From: Bacteroidales bacterium
Lineage (GTDB): Bacteria > Bacteroidota > Bacteroidia > Bacteroidales > ML635J-15
Direction: 5' to 3'
Assembly: GCA_028696755.1 (NCBI GenBank)
Contig: JAQVGK010000066.1
Coordinates: 1-10,779 of the forward strand
Length of the DNA stretch: 10,779 nucleotides
The position numbers and the translations under genes are program-made. Of the stretch, positions 1 to 6,224 are shown piece by piece (position 1 is the stretch's first letter; the number at the start of each line of letters is the position of its first letter). The notes under the pieces are model-generated. The model did not search any database. It was not told the origin of the DNA and worked only from the letters and a program-made list of their open reading frames with translations.

Positions 1-57
1 AACAAAGTAAATAATGTTTATGTAACTCAAAATATGTGAGTGAAGATTTTTTAATTG

Positions 58-110
58 ATAATAAGTGCAAGCTTTTTTACTACATAGTTGAAAAAGCTTG
101 CACTTATTAT
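58..110. repeat. Perfect 20-bp inverted repeat (long hairpin) downstream of the thioesterase gene
   Basis: The arm at 58-77 is the exact reverse complement of the arm at 91-110, with a 13-base spacer (78-90). It starts 57 bases past the thioesterase stop codon, so RNA from that operon would fold into a very stable stem-loop. Neither strand has a T-run directly after the stem, so it is not a textbook intrinsic terminator. It could be an mRNA 3'-end stabiliser, a transcription-end structure shared with a gene left of the window, or a dispersed palindromic element. The repeat is certain; its role is not. Confidence 0.85.
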
Positions 111-167
111 TTTGAATTCACATCTAATTAATTGATGTTTAAAGTGTTAAGTGTTTTTAAGCAGCCC

Positions 168-896
168 CTAATATAATCCTACTTCTGCTCTAAAGCAAAG
201 TTTGTCGCCATTTATTCGAGCTTCCCAGTAGTAGTGGTTGTCGGTTTTTTCGGTAAAGATTACAATCTCGTCGCCTTCTTTTACTTCGTGCAGGTACTGA
301 ATTTTAAAGGTGTTTATTCGGCGTGGATAGATATCTCCCATACAGTTTTCGATCCATCTCACATAAACCGAATTGTTTACATGTTGATGCATGTCGATGT
401 CGGTATGACGAGCATATTCCTTAAATGCCGGGAATAAATCCTTGCGTGGTCTAATCTTAGCAAAAAGAGAATCAGTGGCTTTCTCCTTGCAAATGTTTTC
501 TAAATACGAGAATTCCTCAGGTAAAACAGGTTTTCCCGATTCTTTATCGTAAATAATCCATGATGATGAAGCCGCAACAAGACATTCGTTGTTTTCGTTG
601 AGCAAATTAAACTCTCGTGTATATTGCATGCCTGTGATGCCACTTGGCCAGGTCTCGATAATAATGGAATCTTGCCATTGAGGAAGTTTTATAATCTTAA
701 GATTTATTGCAGATAAAATCCATATTTTTCCTGTATCAGCAAGTTCTTCAAATCCTACTCCTAGTTCTTTTGCATGCTCCCAGGCGACCTCGCTCAAAAA
801 ATGAAACAGACTGTTTATTTTCAAATTTAATCGTAAATCCGAGTCAAAAGAATTTATTATAAATTTCCTGTTGTGTTTTGGGTTAGTTATGTTCAT
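168..896 (-). CDS. Acyl-ACP thioesterase (FatA/FatB-like, double hot-dog)
   Basis: This 242-aa cytoplasmic protein should hydrolyse acyl-acyl-carrier-protein to free fatty acid and ACP, ending or diverting fatty-acid synthesis. It has the length and layout of bacterial relatives of plant FatA/FatB: an N-terminal hot-dog (about 10-135, with the helix at 32-45) and a C-terminal hot-dog (about 150-242). The second half carries the family active-site stretch DIDMHQHVNN at 166-175, then Y178 and W181. By alignment from memory with plant FatB (D-x-N-x-H plus a later Glu), D168, H172 and E204 fit the catalytic residues. The plant Asn position is His170 here, which is odd. Cys, once thought catalytic in plants, is Val205. 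The gene lies 5 bases after the gene at 902-1783 and is probably cotranscribed with it. No signal peptide is seen. The family call is firm; chain-length preference cannot be read from the sequence. Confidence 0.88.
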   Translation of the reverse strand: MNITNPKHNRKFIINSFDSDLRLNLKINSLFHFLSEVAWEHAKELGVGFEELADTGKIWILSAINLKIIKLPQWQDSIIIETWPSGITGMQYTREFNLLNENNECLVAASSSWIIYDKESGKPVLPEEFSYLENICKEKATDSLFAKIRPRKDLFPAFKEYARHTDIDMHQHVNNSVYVRWIENCMGDIYPRRINTFKIQYLHEVKEGDEIVIFTEKTDNHYYWEARINGDKLCFRAEVGLY

Positions 897-901
897 ATCG
901 T

Positions 902-1783
902 TTAATCTCTTTTTGATAGATAATTTATGAAATATAGTTTGGTTGAAGAAGTTTCCTTATCAAATTCGATAATCCTAATCACATTTCCATATTTATCATA
1001 TTCGTAGGATGAATCGGAAATTATTTCATTGTTTTCGTTGTATGTCACCGAGCGTAAAAGTGCACCTTCATCATCATAAACAAACTCACGCTTTGTACCT
1101 TTATTTTTATCATCATAAATCATTTTGCGACGAAGCGACAGAAGCTGATCATATTCTAAAATTGTTGTTTCCAAAATGTTATTATTTCTGTCAACCTTGT
1201 ACATTGCTTTGATAAGAGATGTTCCCGAAACTGTTTCGGTGAGCATAATGTTTCGATAAACAAAAGCTCCTTTTCCATCATAAACATTAACAAATATTGT
1301 GTCGTTACTTCTTACATATTCTTGCATTACTGTTACAGTGGCATTTTCGTCGTAATCAGTTTGCTTTTTTAGTAAGCCATTTTCGTAATACTCGAACATT
1401 ACTCCACCAAGCAAACTTGAATCGGACGAGAACCTGATTTCCTCGAAAGGCAAGTTTTTATTGTTGTATTTTATCTTTTTAAAATTGGTAATGTTTCTGT
1501 TTTCATTGTAATTTACCACCGTTTCTACTGTGCCAAGTTTTGAGTAATAAACCTCTTGAAGCAAAAGCTTATTCGACGAAATAACATTATCTTTTACCAT
1601 GTAAAGCCAAGTTTGAGATAAATCAATTTTCATTGCCGACATTGCTTCTCTTTCGCGAGCATAATCTTCCAGCTCTTTTTCGTTAATCGGAACCGTAATT
1701 TGTGCAAAACTGCTAGAAATAAAGCACTGCATCAAGAATGCGAAGAATATTTGTAATGATATTTTTCTAAAATTTGTTGTCAT
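902..1783 (-). CDS. Secreted protein with YD-like (RHS-type) tandem motifs, function unknown
   Basis: This is a 293-aa exported protein. A signal peptide is clear (positive residues at 6-7, hydrophobic stretch 10-22, likely cut after SSSFA at residue 27). A charged segment (about 33-50) follows, then a long run of short beta-strand units built on aromatic-Asp/Asn-x-x-G/N turns: YYENG (132-136), YDENA (144-148), YDGKG (168-172), YDDKN (223-227), YDDEG (236-240), YNENN (248-252) and YDKYGN (262-267). These resemble the YD repeats of RHS proteins and the short repeats of many small Bacteroidota secreted proteins. No toxin or enzyme domain follows them. The protein ends with the repeats, and no T9SS sorting domain or lipobox is seen, so it is probably periplasmic or outer-membrane associated. 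It is the first gene of a minus-strand pair with the thioesterase. I do not recognise a specific family, and its role is unknown. Confidence 0.8.
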   Translation of the reverse strand: MTTNFRKISLQIFFAFLMQCFISSSFAQITVPINEKELEDYAREREAMSAMKIDLSQTWLYMVKDNVISSNKLLLQEVYYSKLGTVETVVNYNENRNITNFKKIKYNNKNLPFEEIRFSSDSSLLGGVMFEYYENGLLKKQTDYDENATVTVMQEYVRSNDTIFVNVYDGKGAFVYRNIMLTETVSGTSLIKAMYKVDRNNNILETTILEYDQLLSLRRKMIYDDKNKGTKREFVYDDEGALLRSVTYNENNEIISDSSYEYDKYGNVIRIIEFDKETSSTKLYFINYLSKRD

Positions 1784-1817
1784 ATTATTGTTTTAACCAC
1801 TTATTAACACAAAAAAA

Positions 1818-1847
1818 CTTGCGAACACGAAAAATAAATTATTTTTG
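1818..1847 (+). promoter_or_regulatory. Candidate Bacteroidota-type promoter for the S46 peptidase gene
   Basis: TATTTTTG at 1840-1847 matches the Bacteroidota -7 consensus TAnnTTTG exactly. CTTG at 1818-1821 matches 3 of 4 bases of the -33 TTTG box, with an 18-base spacer. The start codon at 1876 would then have a 5' leader of about 20-25 bases. It lies in the 92-bp divergent spacer. No equally good promoter was found on the minus strand for the opposite operon; the nearest is a one-mismatch GATATTTG at 1852-1859 with no -33 partner. Confidence 0.45.
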
Positions 1848-1875
1848 TTCACAAATATCATAAATACTTAGAACA

Positions 1876-4029
1876 ATGAAAAGAATTTTATCAATTTTAT
1901 TGGGATTAACCCTAATTTTTAACCTGAACCTTCGTGCCGACGAGGGAATGTGGTTATTGTCGATGTTGGGAAAAAACTACGACGACATGAAAAAAGCCGG
2001 TTTTAAACTTACACCGGAAGATATTTACAATGTAAACAGTGGAAGTATTAAAGATGCTATCGTAGGTTTAGGTAACGAAGGTGCTCCATTTCGCCATTTT
2101 TGTACTGGTGAGATAGTTTCGGGCGAGGGATTGTTTTTTACAAATCATCACTGTGGGTTTGGAATGATTCAGGCTCATTCTTCTGTTGAACACGACTATC
2201 TTAAAGATGGTTTCTGGGCTTACTCAAAGGATCAGGAATTGTCTAATCCTGGAACAACAGCCTCTATTTTGGTGCGCATGGATGATGTGACTGAAAGAGT
2301 AATGGCAGAGTTGACAGATGACATGAATGAAGACGACAGAGCCGCAAAAATCAAGGAAATTTCGAAAAAGATTTCTGACGAAGCTGTCGAAGGAACAAAT
2401 TACAAAGCTTATGTTGCCGATATGTTCAACAGTAATCAGTTTTTTGTATTTGTTTATGTTATTTATCAAGATGTGCGCTTAGTTGGTGCTCCTCCATCAG
2501 CAATGGGTAAATTTGGTGGCGATACCGACAACTGGGAATGGCCTCGTCATACCGCCGATTTCTCAATGTTCCGTATTTATACTGCTCCCGATGGTTCTCC
2601 TGCAAAATATTCTGCCGAAAATGTGCCTCTCAAACCAAAACACTTTTTACCAGTAAATATTAAAGGGGTTGAAGATGGTGATTTTACAATGGTTATGGGA
2701 TTTCCTGGAACTACCGAAAGATATATTACATCATTTGGTCTTGAAGAAACAATGAATATTACAAATAAGTTGCGTTTCGAAATTAGAGATGTGAAAATTA
2801 TGATTTTGCGAGAAGAAATGAAGTCTGATCAAAAAATTAGAATTCAGTACGCATCAAAATACGCTCGTTGCTCAAATTACTGGAAATATAGCGAACAGCA
2901 AAATAAAGCTCTCAAAAATCTTAACACTATGGGTGTGAAAAAAGAAATTGAAGCAAATTATCTTAAATGGGCTCCCGAAGCAAAATATAAAGATGGCCTA
3001 GCATTAATCGAAACAGCATACAAAAACCGCGCTCCTTATGCAATTGCAAGAATGTATATGATCGAAGGTTTAATTAGTGGTCCAGAACTACCATATTTTG
3101 CATATCAGTGTTCTAGTTTACTTACTGCTTTAGAATCTAAAGATGCAGACAAAATTCAGAAAAACGTTGACTTAATTAAGAAATCTGCTGAAGCATTCTA
3201 CAAAGACTATAACCCAGAAACTGAGAAAAAAGTTATGGCAGCTTTGTTCGAATATACTTACAAGAATCTCGACAAACAGTTTCACCCCGATTTCTTTAAG
3301 GTTGTAGAGAGCAAGTATAAAGGAAGCTTCAAAGCTTATGTTGATGCAATGTTTGCAAAATCGGTTTTTGCTACTGAAGAAAAATTTAACGCTTTTCTTG
3401 CTAAACCAAACTTAAAGACTTTGAAAGCCGACCTAGCTTTTGTAACCGGCACAAGCATTATGACAAAATTCCGCGAGATCAATAATCAATTTTGGGATAA
3501 TTCCGATGGACTTGACAAAGGCGAAAGAATTTTTACCGAAGGGATTTTAAAAATGAATGAAGGTAAAGTTATGGCTCCTGATGCAAACTCAACCATTCGT
3601 CTTACTTACGGAAAAGTTGGAAAATATGACCCACGCGATGGTGTTTCTTACGATTATTATACTACTCTCGAAGGTGTTATGCAAAAAGAAGACCCAGGAA
3701 GTGTTGAATTTGATGTTCCTGCACGCCTTAAAGAACTTTACCTAAAGAAAGATTTTGGACAGTATGCTAACAAAAAAGGAGAGCTTGTTACCTGCTTTAT
3801 TAGCAATAATGATATTACTGGTGGAAACTCTGGTTCACCTGTAATTAACGGTGAAGGACATCTTGTTGGTATTGCTTTTGACGGTAATAGCGAAGCAATG
3901 TCGGGCGATATTGATTTTGAAGAAAATCTTCAAAGATGTATTAATCTCGACGTTAGATATGCTCTTTTTATTATTGATAAATATGCTGGAGCAAAAAATC
4001 TGATTGACGAAATGAAAATCGTTAAGTAA
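1876..4029 (+). CDS. S46-family dipeptidyl-peptidase, DPP7-type specificity
   Basis: This exported serine exopeptidase removes dipeptides from the N-terminus of oligopeptides, normally in the periplasm, feeding peptide catabolism. It has 717 residues, close to the ~710-720 usual for DPP7/DPP11. A signal peptide (about 1-21) precedes the family's mature start DEGMW (22-26). The chymotrypsin-like triad is readable: His92 in TNHHCG (89-94), Asp228 in RHTADF (224-229) and Ser652 in GGNSGSP (649-655). The DNWEWPR stretch (218-224) contains the Asn-Trp pair known in S46 enzymes to hold the substrate N-terminus. The S1 selector lies 18 residues after the catalytic Ser (Arg673 in Porphyromonas gingivalis DPP11, Gly in DPP7). 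Here it is Gly670 in FDGN, so I infer preference for hydrophobic P1 residues rather than Asp/Glu. A helical domain (about 300-560) interrupts the protease fold as usual. The gene stands alone, with a promoter candidate upstream and a terminator 20 bases past its stop. Confidence 0.95.
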   Translation: MKRILSILLGLTLIFNLNLRADEGMWLLSMLGKNYDDMKKAGFKLTPEDIYNVNSGSIKDAIVGLGNEGAPFRHFCTGEIVSGEGLFFTNHHCGFGMIQAHSSVEHDYLKDGFWAYSKDQELSNPGTTASILVRMDDVTERVMAELTDDMNEDDRAAKIKEISKKISDEAVEGTNYKAYVADMFNSNQFFVFVYVIYQDVRLVGAPPSAMGKFGGDTDNWEWPRHTADFSMFRIYTAPDGSPAKYSAENVPLKPKHFLPVNIKGVEDGDFTMVMGFPGTTERYITSFGLEETMNITNKLRFEIRDVKIMILREEMKSDQKIRIQYASKYARCSNYWKYSEQQNKALKNLNTMGVKKEIEANYLKWAPEAKYKDGLALIETAYKNRAPYAIARMYMIEGLISGPELPYFAYQCSSLLTALESKDADKIQKNVDLIKKSAEAFYKDYNPETEKKVMAALFEYTYKNLDKQFHPDFFKVVESKYKGSFKAYVDAMFAKSVFATEEKFNAFLAKPNLKTLKADLAFVTGTSIMTKFREINNQFWDNSDGLDKGERIFTEGILKMNEGKVMAPDANSTIRLTYGKVGKYDPRDGVSYDYYTTLEGVMQKEDPGSVEFDVPARLKELYLKKDFGQYANKKGELVTCFISNNDITGGNSGSPVINGEGHLVGIAFDGNSEAMSGDIDFEENLQRCINLDVRYALFIIDKYAGAKNLIDEMKIVK

Positions 4030-4049
4030 GAAAATTTTAAAAATTTTAG

Positions 4050-4085
4050 AGCACCATTCCAATTTTGGAGTGGTGCTTTTTTTTT
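4050..4085 (+). terminator. Intrinsic terminator after the S46 peptidase gene
   Basis: An 11-bp stem pairs 4050-4060 with 4067-4077 (one G-U pair) around a 6-base loop. Nine T's (4077-4085) follow. It starts 20 bases after the peptidase stop codon and is a classic rho-independent terminator for the plus strand. Confidence 0.92.
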
Positions 4086-4260
4086 GAAATATACAATAAT
4101 TAGTTCTGTTAGATTATTTTTTCTATGAATAGTTTAGTTTTACATTTTGCTATTTTCTAATTTTCTGCAAACAATAGAGTGACAAAGCAAAATAACTAAA
4201 ATTATTTGAACTAGTATATGTTCGCTTGGTGAAAAAAGTGTCGCGTCAAACTATTTGAAT
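4086..4260. other. AT-rich spacer between two convergent terminators; no gene seen
   Basis: About 175 bases lie between the plus-strand terminator of the peptidase and the minus-strand terminator of the lipoprotein gene. No ORF with a plausible start was found. The only structure noticed is a weak 8-bp inverted repeat (4144-4151 with 4186-4193) separated by 34 bases, which chance could produce in such AT-rich DNA. Confidence 0.5.
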
Positions 4261-4292
4261 AAAAAAAAGCTGCCTCTAAAAGCAGCTTTTTT
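4261..4292 (-). terminator. Intrinsic terminator after the lipoprotein gene
   Basis: A perfect 11-bp stem (4263-4273 with 4282-4292) encloses an 8-base loop. Read on the minus strand, the stem runs into a run of eight T's (complement of 4261-4268). It begins 17 bases past the lipoprotein stop codon. The plus strand has a shorter T-run (4287-4292), so some bidirectional activity is possible. Confidence 0.88.
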
Positions 4293-4309
4293 ACTAAATT
4301 ATCTAGAAA

Positions 4310-5527
4310 TTATTTATCCTTTTTTTCTTCCTTTTTAGTGTCTGTATTAGCAGACTTCTTTACATAAAGCATCCAGTTTTGGTTGCCAGTTCTCCAATGA
4401 TAACCAAGAGAGAAATCCAAAGGTTTTACATCACCAGTTTTGTATTCTTCATCAAGATCTTTCTGGAACAGATATTTTGATTGGAAATCTGAGATAGGCT
4501 CATCGTACTTGCCGTAAAGATAATGATTATAATCATCAAGAAAATATCTGTAAGGAATACCTGTATCATCTTCCAAAACAGCGTCAGCCTTATCAAGAAC
4601 CAAATCTCTTATGTTGGAGAATGTTTCGTAATGGCTCAAATATGATGCAGATTTGATAAAAGCATTACATTTTCTTGTAGTCTTGAGATATTGTAAAAAT
4701 ACTGGATTCTTTGCAAAACCATCGTTAGAAATATCAGCATAGAAATAAGTTACATTCTTTAGTTTGTTGTCGCCTTTTTTCAAGACTTTAAATTTGATAC
4801 ATTCTGTAACATCAAGACTATTAGTTGGTTTGTCAATTTTCTTGAAAGTAACACCGTCGTTTTCGAGTCTGTAATAACCAAATTCGTAAATTTCGTGCCC
4901 GGTGCGGTGCAAGAATACGTAAAGTAATGGAAGAACACCGTCAACTTTTTGTTTGCGAAGGTCCTGATCCATATTTCCAGTGATGAAATAGCTTCTTTTG
5001 TAAATATCTCTAAGCCCGAAGTTAACAGCATCAAGATACCCTTTAAGATCTTCCTCATTCATATCGTAAAGATTAGGAATTGTTCCAAGTTTCTCCATTG
5101 CAATCAAAATATACTCGTTTGCATTTGGGAATAAGTGGTAAGCATTAAGAAAATCTGGTCCCGAGAATGGATAAAACAACAATGCTGTATCGTTTATCTT
5201 TGTACTTACCTCATCTTTCGACCACTTGTCCATCTTCGAAAGTCTTTCGTTTGTAATTCTTGTCCATGGAGTGTCGATAGATGTTTTGTAATCGTTCCAG
5301 AATGTCATATTGTCGGTAAAAACATCTTTAAATGCATTTGCCTGGTCGCCACCAAGTAAAGCTGCGATTTGATCCAAGGTTGTATCCTTTGGATAATTTA
5401 TTTTTACCTCGTCAGTTTTTGTGCTGTCGTTGGTTTTGTCGTTCTTAGATCCATTACCTCCACACGAAAAAAGTACCGTTCCGGCAAGAAGAACGATAAA
5501 TGCAAATAAAACAGTTTTAATTTTCAT
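4310..5527 (-). CDS. Conserved hypothetical lipoprotein
   Basis: This 405-aa protein is a clear lipoprotein: a hydrophobic stretch (6-20), then the lipobox LFSC with lipidation Cys22, and a flexible Gly/Asn/Lys/Asp-rich linker (23-45). The mature part is mixed alpha/beta. Two stretches look strongly conserved: FYPFSGPDFLNA at 118-129, followed by a FPNANEYILIAME-type strand to about 145, and DDTGIPYRYF at 320-329, followed by YGKYDEPI (338-345). I recall similar motif pairs in uncharacterised proteins of several phyla but cannot give a family name or function. The protein ends in a Lys/Glu-rich tail (391-405). There is no Asp-rich surface-export signal right after the Cys, though an acidic linker is close by. 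The gene is monocistronic, with its own promoter candidate and terminator, and is divergent from the adhesin pair. Envelope location is well supported; activity is unknown. Confidence 0.88.
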   Translation of the reverse strand: MKIKTVLFAFIVLLAGTVLFSCGGNGSKNDKTNDSTKTDEVKINYPKDTTLDQIAALLGGDQANAFKDVFTDNMTFWNDYKTSIDTPWTRITNERLSKMDKWSKDEVSTKINDTALLFYPFSGPDFLNAYHLFPNANEYILIAMEKLGTIPNLYDMNEEDLKGYLDAVNFGLRDIYKRSYFITGNMDQDLRKQKVDGVLPLLYVFLHRTGHEIYEFGYYRLENDGVTFKKIDKPTNSLDVTECIKFKVLKKGDNKLKNVTYFYADISNDGFAKNPVFLQYLKTTRKCNAFIKSASYLSHYETFSNIRDLVLDKADAVLEDDTGIPYRYFLDDYNHYLYGKYDEPISDFQSKYLFQKDLDEEYKTGDVKPLDFSLGYHWRTGNQNWMLYVKKSANTDTKKEEKKDK

Positions 5528-5554
5528 AATAGTCTAATGTTAAAAATCGATGTA

Positions 5555-5584
5555 AAAATATATTTATTTCCTTAAAGAGACAAC
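5555..5584 (-). promoter_or_regulatory. Candidate Bacteroidota-type promoter for the lipoprotein gene
   Basis: Read on the minus strand, GTTG (complement of 5581-5584) is followed after 18 bases by TATATTTT (complement of 5555-5562), which matches all but the last base of TAnnTTTG. The spacing equals that of the candidate at 1818-1847. The leader to the ATG at 5527 would be about 20-25 bases. Confidence 0.35.
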
Positions 5585-5671
5585 CCTTTACAAATGTTTT
5601 CGTCATAAAAATGTTTTGTAAATAAATTTATTGTATATTTACAATTCTGTTTTTGGGCTATTTTTATTAAA

Positions 5672-5677
5672 AGGAGA
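5672..5677 (+). promoter_or_regulatory. Shine-Dalgarno-like site deciding the start at 5685
   Basis: AGGAGA at 5672-5677 stands 7 bases before the ATG at 5685. That ATG opens directly into a good signal peptide, whereas the in-frame ATG at 5631 would add 18 residues ahead of it with no such site. This supports 5685 as the start. Confidence 0.6.
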
Positions 5678-5684
5678 ACATTTG

Positions 5685-6224
5685 ATGAAGACTGTTTTTA
5701 CTTTGTGTGCGTTGCTATATGCGACCTTTATGATGTCTCAGTCGTTGACTGATACCATTTTTACTAATGCTGGAAAAGTTGACTCTGAGTTTACTTACGA
5801 TGAAAAAGCATTGGTTGTAATTCCTGGAACCAATATTAAGATGCAACCTCCCGAGCATTTTTTAGTTAGCGAAGCTATTCCAGGTTTGGTGCATCCAGGT
5901 TCTTCAACTACTGTACAAGTACAAGAGATTATCGGAACTTCTTATGTGATGATTAGCCAAGCTATGACTGCTGAGCATTTTGAGAGTCAAGGGGTAACTC
6001 TTATTTCTACAACTGATGTGCAGATGCAGAACGGTAAAGGTGGCATTTTGTATTTGGTTGAGTTTGATGCCAACGGACTTACCTACGAACGACTAATGCT
6101 TTTTGCTGGCGATTATAATAATACGATTTGGATTAATGCCAATTATCCAAAATCTGCAAAAAGATTACTTCAGACAATTTTAACAGAAAGTTTATTAACC
6201 GCTCAATATATTGACCAGTTATGA
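5685..6224 (+). CDS. Small secreted protein coupled to the T9SS adhesin gene, function unknown
   Basis: From the preferred start the product is 179 aa. Residues 1-19 form a signal peptide (MKTVF, hydrophobic 4-17, likely cut near MMSQ). The mature part looks like one compact alpha/beta domain: VVIPGTNIKMQPPEHF (44-59), a strand with VQVQEI (77-82), a helical TAEHFESQG segment (95-103), then strands GGILYLVEFDANG (119-131) and YERLMLFAGD (134-143), and a C-terminal helix (155-172). Small secreted proteins with the same 'IPGT-x-PP-x-F' opening and order occur in many bacteria, but I know of no assigned function. Its stop codon overlaps the start of the next gene (ATGATG at 6221), so translation of the two is probably coupled and they may act together. 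The promoter is unclear: TTTG at 5615-5618 with TATATTTA at 5634-5641 has a short 15-base spacer. An alternative start at 5631 would give 197 aa. Confidence 0.82.
   Translation: MKTVFTLCALLYATFMMSQSLTDTIFTNAGKVDSEFTYDEKALVVIPGTNIKMQPPEHFLVSEAIPGLVHPGSSTTVQVQEIIGTSYVMISQAMTAEHFESQGVTLISTTDVQMQNGKGGILYLVEFDANGLTYERLMLFAGDYNNTIWINANYPKSAKRLLQTILTESLLTAQYIDQL

Noticed and set aside
234..437. 67-codon plus-strand open frame opposite the thioesterase gene
   Set aside because: It lies wholly antisense to a well-supported gene, has no recognisable domain, and similar open frames occur opposite the other genes here.
4144..4193. 8-bp inverted repeat in the 4086-4260 spacer
   Set aside because: The arms are short, AT-rich and 34 bases apart. 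This is expected by chance, and terminators on both sides already explain the spacer.
4949..5359. Two consecutive plus-strand open frames opposite the lipoprotein gene
   Set aside because: Both are antisense to a clear lipoprotein gene with conserved motifs, and their translations look like shadow sequence with no domain.
5631..5684. 18-residue N-terminal extension of the small secreted protein
   Set aside because: It would put an extra hydrophobic segment before the signal peptide, while the ATG at 5685 has a ribosome-binding site and starts a normal signal peptide.
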